A stretch of DNA of 64,000 bases from contig NZ_CP031229.1 in the NCBI RefSeq assembly GCF_003351765.1, forward strand, positions 1,798,001 through 1,862,000, given 5' to 3'. This document shows, piece after piece, positions 59,109 to 64,000 of this stretch (positions within the stretch are counted from its first letter, which is position 1; each line of letters opens with the position of its first letter). The translations under genes were made by a program, and so were the position numbers. Source of the DNA: Ornithinimicrobium avium. Its GTDB lineage: Bacteria; Actinomycetota; Actinomycetes; Actinomycetales; Dermatophilaceae. Under the pieces are notes generated by a model, which was not told where the DNA came from, did not search any database, and saw only the letters and a program-made list of their open reading frames with translations.

Positions 59109-59482
59109 GACTGCTCCTTGATGTGGTCGACGATCTGCTCGGTGGTGATCCCCAGCGCTCGCGCCTCCGCAAGGACCGGGCCCAGCGCGTCCTGCCAGAA
59201 GGTGGCTCGCCGCTGCGTCCGCAGCCGTTCGCGCGCCCCTGGCGAGACGAACATCCCCAGCCCGCGGCGCTTGTGCAGCAGCCCCTCGTCGACGAGCGCG
59301 CTCATCGCCCTGGCCGCGGTCGCCGGGTTGATCCGGTAGGTGGTGGCGTACTGCGTGGTCGACATGACCTGGTCCTCCTCCTGCAGGTCGCCGGCGAGGA
59401 TGGCGTCGCGCAGCCGTTCGGCGATCTGCTGGTAGATCGGCGTCCGGTCGTCGAACGGCTCGGTCACCGGGTCGGTCCCCAT
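59105..59482 (-). CDS. GntR family regulator (YtrA subfamily)
   Basis: A 125-residue repressor-like protein. The winged HTH spans about residues 12-78 (PIYQQIAERLRDAILAGDL, then INPATAARAMSALVDEGLLHKRRGLGMFV). The short C-terminal helix pair is the dimerisation part of the YtrA subfamily, which binds no large effector. It starts the three-gene operon, overlapping the ATPase start by four bases. A perfect 8-base inverted repeat lies 26 bases upstream. Confidence 0.9.
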   Translation of the reverse strand: MGTDPVTEPFDDRTPIYQQIAERLRDAILAGDLQEEDQVMSTTQYATTYRINPATAARAMSALVDEGLLHKRRGLGMFVSPGARERLRTQRRATFWQDALGPVLAEARALGITTEQIVDHIKEQS

Positions 59483-59507
59483 CGCTGTACCTTCGTCATC
59501 TTCATCT

Positions 59508-59529
59508 GTTCATTACATGACTAATGAAC
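59508..59529. promoter_or_regulatory. Candidate GntR operator
   Basis: GTTCATTA-CATGAC-TAATGAAC: perfect 8-base arms with six bases between them, 26 bases before the GntR gene. Its arms are AT-rich in a GC-rich setting, and it may cover the -10 region. Likely autoregulation of the operon. Confidence 0.65.
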
Positions 59530-59579
59530 CATAGAACCGGCATCCCGTCAAGACGCGCCGGCGCGTCAGCGGGGCTGAG

Positions 59580-59585
59580 TACGCT
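59580..59585 (+). promoter_or_regulatory. Candidate -10 box, DUF4032 gene
   Basis: TACGCT, six bases before the ATG at 59592; leaderless spacing. Confidence 0.45.
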
Positions 59586-59591
59586 GGGCGG

Positions 59592-60839
59592 ATGCCGCTC
59601 GACCTCACCGCCGTCAAGCCGGACCCGGCCCTGCTCGACCTGCCCTGGTCGCTGCCGCTGGAGGACTGGCCCGAGGAGCACCTGGCCGCCCTCCCCCGCG
59701 GGATCTCCCGGCACGTCGTGCGCTTCGCCCGGCTCTCCGGCCAGGTGGTGGCGGTCAAGGAGATCAGCGAGCCGCTGGCCCGGCGCGAGTTCCACACCCT
59801 GCGCAACCTGCGCCGGCTGGACCTGCCCGCGGTCGAGCCGCTCGCCGTGGTCTCGGGGCGCACGGACGGGGCCGACGAGCCGCTGGACGCCTGCCTGGTC
59901 ACTCGCCACCTGCGCTTCTCGCTGCCCTACCGGGCCGTGTTCTCCCAGCGGCTGCGTCCCGACACCGCCCGGCGCACCCTCGACGCCCTGGCGGTGCTGC
60001 TGGTCCGGCTGCACCTGGCCGGCTGCTTCTGGGGCGACGTGTCGCTGTCCAACACGCTCTTCCGCCGGGACGCGGGCGAGTTCGCGGCCTACCTGGTGGA
60101 CGCCGAGACGGCCGAGATCCACCCCGCCCTCTCCCCCGGGCAGCGCGAGCACGACCTGGTCATCGCGCACGGCAACATCGCCGGCGAGCTGATGGACCTC
60201 GAGGCCGGAGGACAGCTGGACGAGGGCGAGGACCCCGTCGAGATCGCCGACCTGATCATGCACCGCTACGACCTGCTGTGGAACGAGCTCACCGGCGAGG
60301 AGCGCTTCGAGCAGGGCGACCGGTGGCGCGTGGACGAGCGGATCCGCCGGCTCAACAACCTCGGCTTCGACATCGACGAGCTGGAGATGAGCACCGACGT
60401 CGACGGCACCCACATCCGGATCGAGCCCAAGGTGGTCGACGCCGGCCACCACTCCCGCCGGCTCATGCACCTCACCGGGCTCGACGTCGAGGAGAACCAG
60501 GCCCGGCGCCTGCTCAACGACCTCGACTCCTACCGTGCCGCCACGGACCGCCAGGGCGAGGACGAGGAGCTGGTGGCCCACGACTGGCTGGCCCGGGTCT
60601 ACCAGCCGGTCACCCGGTCGGTACCCCGCGAGCTGCGCGCCAAGCTGGAGCCGGCCGAGCTCTTCCACGAGCTGCTCGAGCACCGCTGGTACCTCTCCGA
60701 GCGGGCCGGCCACGACACCTCCCTGGAGGACACCGTCGCCGACTACGTGGGCACGGTCCTGCCCGGCCGTCCCGACGAGGTCGCGGTCGTCGGCGTCGAC
60801 ACGCAGGAGATCCCGATCCAGGCGCACCTGGAGGGCTGA
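59592..60839 (+). CDS. DUF4032 kinase-like protein
   Basis: A 415-residue actinobacterial protein. The N-terminal half is kinase-like: VVAVKEISE (possible ATP-binding Lys), LHLAGCFWGDVSLSNTLF where a catalytic loop would lie, and YLVDAETAEI as a DFG-like segment. The C-terminal half is the conserved DUF4032 region (RVDERIRRLNNLGFDIDELEM). It could be a lipopolysaccharide-kinase-type or protein kinase-fold enzyme; no substrate is known. Confidence 0.82.
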   Translation: MPLDLTAVKPDPALLDLPWSLPLEDWPEEHLAALPRGISRHVVRFARLSGQVVAVKEISEPLARREFHTLRNLRRLDLPAVEPLAVVSGRTDGADEPLDACLVTRHLRFSLPYRAVFSQRLRPDTARRTLDALAVLLVRLHLAGCFWGDVSLSNTLFRRDAGEFAAYLVDAETAEIHPALSPGQREHDLVIAHGNIAGELMDLEAGGQLDEGEDPVEIADLIMHRYDLLWNELTGEERFEQGDRWRVDERIRRLNNLGFDIDELEMSTDVDGTHIRIEPKVVDAGHHSRRLMHLTGLDVEENQARRLLNDLDSYRAATDRQGEDEELVAHDWLARVYQPVTRSVPRELRAKLEPAELFHELLEHRWYLSERAGHDTSLEDTVADYVGTVLPGRPDEVAVVGVDTQEIPIQAHLEG

Positions 60840-60849
60840 CCCCGCCGGA

Positions 60850-61329
60850 TCAGTTGACGTCGCCGAGCCAGACCGGCCTGGTCGCCGGGTCCTCGGTGAG
60901 CCAGCTGGCCAGCCGGCGCGGGTAGAGCGGCGAGCCGACGAGCTCCCCGAGCGGCACCCAGCGCACCGCGGTCTGGGCGGCGTCGGGCAGCACCGCTGCC
61001 TTCAGCGGCAGCTCCTCGTGGGGCACCCCACCCTCGTGCCCGAGCAGCTCGCACCAGAACCACAGCTCGGTCTGCTGGAAGCCGGTGTCCCACTCCGGGA
61101 AGTGGTGCGCACCGATGTAGTCGCGCCCGCAGGCCAGCGCTCCCACCCGCACCCGGTAGCCGGTCTCCTCGAGCACCTCGCGCGCCACGTTGTCGACCTT
61201 GGACTCCCCGAAGTCCTGGCCGCCGCCGGGCGTCAGCCAGAACTCCCCGGTGCGTCCGCGCATCACCGTGACCAGGAGCCGGTCCTGCGCCACGACGAGG
61301 CCGCGCGTGGCGGGCCGGACGAGGGGCAC
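60850..61329 (-). CDS. NUDIX hydrolase
   Basis: A 159-residue Nudix enzyme with a complete box: GGQDFGESKVDNVAREVLEETGY (Gx5Ex7REUxEExGU), which binds Mg and cleaves a nucleoside diphosphate-linked substrate. The substrate is unknown. Its GTG start lies four bases after the rlmB stop, so the two are likely co-transcribed and coupled. Confidence 0.9.
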   Translation of the reverse strand: MPLVRPATRGLVVAQDRLLVTVMRGRTGEFWLTPGGGQDFGESKVDNVAREVLEETGYRVRVGALACGRDYIGAHHFPEWDTGFQQTELWFWCELLGHEGGVPHEELPLKAAVLPDAAQTAVRWVPLGELVGSPLYPRRLASWLTEDPATRPVWLGDVN

Positions 61330-61333
61330 CGGA

Positions 61334-62296
61334 TCAGCCCTGCCGGGTGCGCGCGATCTCGTAGAGCGCGACGGCGGTGGCGATCCCTGCGTTGAGCGAC
61401 TCCGTCGCGGCGGCCATCGGGATGGAGACGACCTGGTCGCAGGTCTCGCGCACCAGCCTCGACAGGCCCTTGCCCTCCGAGCCGACCACCACGACGAGCG
61501 GCTGGTCGGCCAGCTCCAGGCCGGGCAGCGCGACGTCGCCGTCGGCGTCGAGCCCGATCACGAAGAAGCCGGCCTTGCGGTAGGACTCCAGCGCCCGGGT
61601 CAGGTTGGTCGCCTGGGCCACCGGCACCCGCGCGGCGGCGCCCGCCGCGGTCTTCCAGGCCGAGGCGGTCATCCCCGCCGAGCGCCGGGTCGGCACGACC
61701 ACGCCGTGCCCGCCGAAGGCGCCGACGGAACGGATGATCGCCCCGAGGTTCCTCGGGTCGGTGATGCCGTCGAGCGCCACGATCAGCGGCGTGCCGGGCA
61801 GCTCGACGTCGAGGAGGTCGTCGGGGTGGGCGTACTCGTAGGCCGGGACCTGCAGCGCGAGCCCCTGGTGCACGGCGCCGTCGGTGATCCGGTCCAGCTC
61901 GGTGCGGGGGGCCTCGAGCACGGCGATGTCCTGCTCGGTGGCGAGGGTGACGGCCTCGCGCACCCGGTCGTCGGACTCCAGCCGGGAGGCGACGTAGAGC
62001 GTCGAGGCCGGGATCTGCGTGCGCAGCGCCTCGAGCACCGAGTTGCGCCCGGCGACGACCTCGCTGGCGCCGCGGGTGCTGCCGCGACGCTGGTGGCCGC
62101 GTCCGCCGCGGGGGCCGCCCTGCCCCGCCCGTGCGTCGCGGGAGGCCCGCCGGGCGGCCGGATGACCGACCCGCTCCTCGGCGCGGGGCGTGGGGCCCTT
62201 GCCCTTGAGCTGCTTGCGCCGCTGTCCGCCGGAGCCGACGAGGGCGCCCTTCTTGTTGGTGGTGCGCGCGTTGCGCCGCTGCTGGTTGCCTGCCAC
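61334..62296 (-). CDS. rlmB: 23S rRNA (guanosine-2'-O-)-methyltransferase RlmB
   Basis: A 320-residue SpoU-family methylase that modifies G2251 in the ribosomal P-loop. Residues 1-75 are a basic disordered extension. Then come the substrate domain (about 80-160) and the knotted SPOUT domain with NLGAIIRSVGAFG, VVVVGSEGKGLSRLV and SIPMAAATESLNAGIA. Start is GTG, preceded by GGGAGA, 12 bases after the cysS stop, in an operon cysS-rlmB-nudix. Confidence 0.94.
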   Translation of the reverse strand: MAGNQQRRNARTTNKKGALVGSGGQRRKQLKGKGPTPRAEERVGHPAARRASRDARAGQGGPRGGRGHQRRGSTRGASEVVAGRNSVLEALRTQIPASTLYVASRLESDDRVREAVTLATEQDIAVLEAPRTELDRITDGAVHQGLALQVPAYEYAHPDDLLDVELPGTPLIVALDGITDPRNLGAIIRSVGAFGGHGVVVPTRRSAGMTASAWKTAAGAAARVPVAQATNLTRALESYRKAGFFVIGLDADGDVALPGLELADQPLVVVVGSEGKGLSRLVRETCDQVVSIPMAAATESLNAGIATAVALYEIARTRQG

Positions 62297-62308
62297 GTCT
62301 CTCCCTGT

Positions 62309-63766
62309 TCAGCCCAGCGCCCAGCGGGCGCCGGCGGGGGTGTCCTCGACGACGACGCCGAGCGCCGCGAGCTGGTCACGCACGGCGTCGGCCGTCGCGA
62401 AGTCCTTGTCGGCGCGAGCCTTCGCCCGCGCGTCCAGCCGGTCCTGCACGAGCGCGGCGAGCACCTCGCCGGCGCGGTCCTCCCCGGCCGCCCCGCCGCC
62501 CCACGAGGGGTCCAGCGGGTTGACGCCGAGCACGTCGAGCATCGCGACGAGCTGAAGGAGGGTATGCCGTGTGCCCTGCTGGTCGACCCCGTCGGGCGCC
62601 GCGTCGAGCGCCCTGTTGCCCTCGCGCACCGTGCCGAAGACGACGGCCAGCGCCTCGGGCACGTTGACGTCGTCGTCCAGCGCGGCGCGGAAGGCCTGCG
62701 GGAAGGCCTCGTCGACGGGCATCGCCCGCGACTCCGCCAGGAGCGGGTCGGAGGCTTCCCCGACCACCTCGAGGGCGCGTGCGACATACCCCTCGATCCG
62801 CTCGACGGCGGCCAGCGCCTCCTCCAGGCTGCCGTCGCCGTACTCCACGGTGGAGCGGTAGTGCGCGGCGCCGAGGTAGTAGCGCAGCACGAGCGGACGC
62901 ACGGTCCGGGTCAGCTCGGTCACCGCGAGCGCGTTGCCCAGCGACTTGCCCATCTTGGAGCCCTTGACCGTCACCCAGGCGTTGTGCATCCACAGCCGGG
63001 CGAAGCCGAGCCCGGCCGCGCGCGACTGGGCCTGCTCGTTCTCGTGGTGCGGGAAGCGCAGGTCGACGCCGCCGCCGTGGATGTCGAAGGTGTCGCCGAG
63101 GTACTTGCGGGCCATCGCCGAGCACTCCAGGTGCCAGCCGGGCCGGCCGCGGCCCCACGGCGTCGGCCAGGAGGCGGTGTCCGGCTCGCCGGGCTTGTGC
63201 CCCTTCCACAGCGCGAAGTCCCGCGGGTCGCGCTTGCCGCGCGGGTCGGCGTCGGTGGCGGCCTCCATGTCCTCGATCCTCTGCCGGGTCAGCTCGCCGT
63301 AGGAGGGCCAGGAGCGCACGTCGAAGTAGACGTCGCCGCTGCCGTCCTCCGCCGCGTAGGCGTGGCCCTTGTCCACGAGCGTGCCGATCATCTCGACCAT
63401 CTCGGTGATGTGCCCGGTCGCGCGCGGCTCGTAGGTCGGCGGCCGCACCCCGAGCAGCTCCAGCGCGTGGCTGGTCTCCCGCTCGTGCTGGTAGGACCAC
63501 GCCCACCACGGTTCGTCGGCCTCGGCCGACTTCGCCAGGATCTTGTCGTCGATGTCGGTGACGTTGCGCACCAGCGTGACGTCGTAGCCGTGCCCGCGCT
63601 CCAGCCAGCGGCGCAGGATGTCGAAGGCGACCGCGAAGCGGACGTGGCCGATGTGCGGGCTGCCCTGGGTGGTGAGGCCGCAGATGTACATGCCGACCCT
63701 GCCCGGCTCGAGCGGCTCGAAGCGCCGCAGCTCTCGGGTGGCGGTGTCGTACAGGTGCAGGCTCAC
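62309..63766 (-). CDS. cysS: Cysteinyl-tRNA synthetase
   Basis: A 485-residue class I enzyme. ICGLTTQGSPHIGHVR contains the zinc Cys and the HIGH motif; the other zinc ligands are in HLECSAMA and HHENEQAQS. The KMSKS site is GSKMGKSLGNA. The first motif has TTQGS where many enzymes have TVYDY, a common actinobacterial form. MshC was considered but the length and GSKMGKS context favour CysS. The start is GTG at 63766 with TAACCT seven bases upstream. Confidence 0.95.
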   Translation of the reverse strand: MSLHLYDTATRELRRFEPLEPGRVGMYICGLTTQGSPHIGHVRFAVAFDILRRWLERGHGYDVTLVRNVTDIDDKILAKSAEADEPWWAWSYQHERETSHALELLGVRPPTYEPRATGHITEMVEMIGTLVDKGHAYAAEDGSGDVYFDVRSWPSYGELTRQRIEDMEAATDADPRGKRDPRDFALWKGHKPGEPDTASWPTPWGRGRPGWHLECSAMARKYLGDTFDIHGGGVDLRFPHHENEQAQSRAAGLGFARLWMHNAWVTVKGSKMGKSLGNALAVTELTRTVRPLVLRYYLGAAHYRSTVEYGDGSLEEALAAVERIEGYVARALEVVGEASDPLLAESRAMPVDEAFPQAFRAALDDDVNVPEALAVVFGTVREGNRALDAAPDGVDQQGTRHTLLQLVAMLDVLGVNPLDPSWGGGAAGEDRAGEVLAALVQDRLDARAKARADKDFATADAVRDQLAALGVVVEDTPAGARWALG

Positions 63767-64000
63767 CCGGTCAAGGTTACCGGGGGCATGGGGTTCCGCC
63801 CGACGCGCACGGGCCGCGCCCTTCCCTGCCGACCTCGCCCTTGCCGCGGGCACGGACAACTTTGCGGGACGCAGACCACGTCGCCTACGTTGTCTCCAGG
63901 TGCCGCACGTTGTCCATCGCCCGGCGCACCCAGGTCGGGGGCCTGTGGACAGACTCGGGTGCCGGGCCCTGCGAGGGGACACACTGGGCCGATGTCGGTG
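63767..64000. other. Right-end intergenic region
   Basis: 234 bases without a clear gene. It holds the cysS -10 candidate, three GGACAAC/GTTGTC-type words (63854-63860, 63889-63894, 63909-63915) and, at 63992, an ATG just before the edge that could begin a plus-strand gene but has too few codons to judge. Confidence 0.4.
63774..63779 (-). promoter_or_regulatory. Candidate -10 box, cysS
   Basis: TAACCT on the minus strand, seven bases before the GTG at 63766; leaderless spacing. Confidence 0.45.

Noticed and set aside
63992..64000. ATG at the right edge as a gene start
   Set aside because: Only three codons are visible and there is no clear Shine-Dalgarno or -10 box at the right distance.

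Overview
The window is chromosomal DNA of a high-GC actinobacterium. The evidence is very strong GC bias at third codon positions, frequent GTG starts, the nucS mismatch-repair nuclease, Lsr2-type and DUF222/HNH proteins, a Kgd-type 2-oxoglutarate decarboxylase, and the conserved actinobacterial block argS-hom-rho-rpmE-prfA-prmC-tsaC-glyA-wecA-atp. Promoter style and gene set fit Micrococcales, perhaps near Intrasporangiaceae/Ornithinimicrobium. The genus is a guess. No phage, insertion sequence, CRISPR array, rRNA or origin was seen, and no gap without a gene exceeds 300 bases.

Layout. 1-7.6 kb: 3' end of pgm, an MFS exporter, a thioredoxin-fold/TPR protein, a lipoprotein, proline iminopeptidase, an atypical NRAMP-family transporter, an acetyltransferase and a thiamine-binding protein. 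7.6-23.4 kb: acyl-CoA and B12-linked metabolism (meaB, a thiolase, methylmalonyl-CoA epimerase, a two-part 3-hydroxyacyl-CoA dehydrogenase, PduO-type cobalamin adenosyltransferase, two divergent citrate-synthase-family genes, one with an HTH domain), interspersed with an amidohydrolase, an AI-2E family transporter, nucS, a gamma-glutamyltransferase homologue and a DUF222/HNH protein. 23.4-33.2 kb: DUF2550 gene and ATP synthase genes. 33.2-44.5 kb: the conserved translation, envelope and transcription block, all on the minus strand. 44.6-64 kb: tRNA-Arg(CCG), an aldehyde dehydrogenase, an ABC exporter, kgd, an alcohol dehydrogenase, several small enzymes, an ERCC4-Lsr2 nuclease, a GntR/ABC module, a DUF4032 protein, a NUDIX protein, rlmB and cysS.

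Most notable. (1) The ATP synthase operon is split. After atpD comes a perfect 12-bp-stem hairpin, then an acetyl-CoA hydrolase/CoA-transferase gene with its own apparent promoter and a perfect 17-bp palindrome, and only then atpC, which has a separate candidate -10 box. The epsilon protein lacks the C-terminal helical domain, while alpha carries an acidic C-terminal extension. (2) An exact TGTGA-N6-TCACA (CRP/GlxR-type) site lies before the atp operon. (3) A 24-residue membrane peptide gene, missed by length filters, has a leader with two hairpins and its own terminator. (4) Many genes have a TANNNT-like -10 box 6-8 bases before the start codon, which points to leaderless mRNAs and fixes several starts. 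(5) The word GGTATG/CATACC recurs throughout, even at the cost of rare codons. These are sequence observations; functional conclusions drawn from them are inference.
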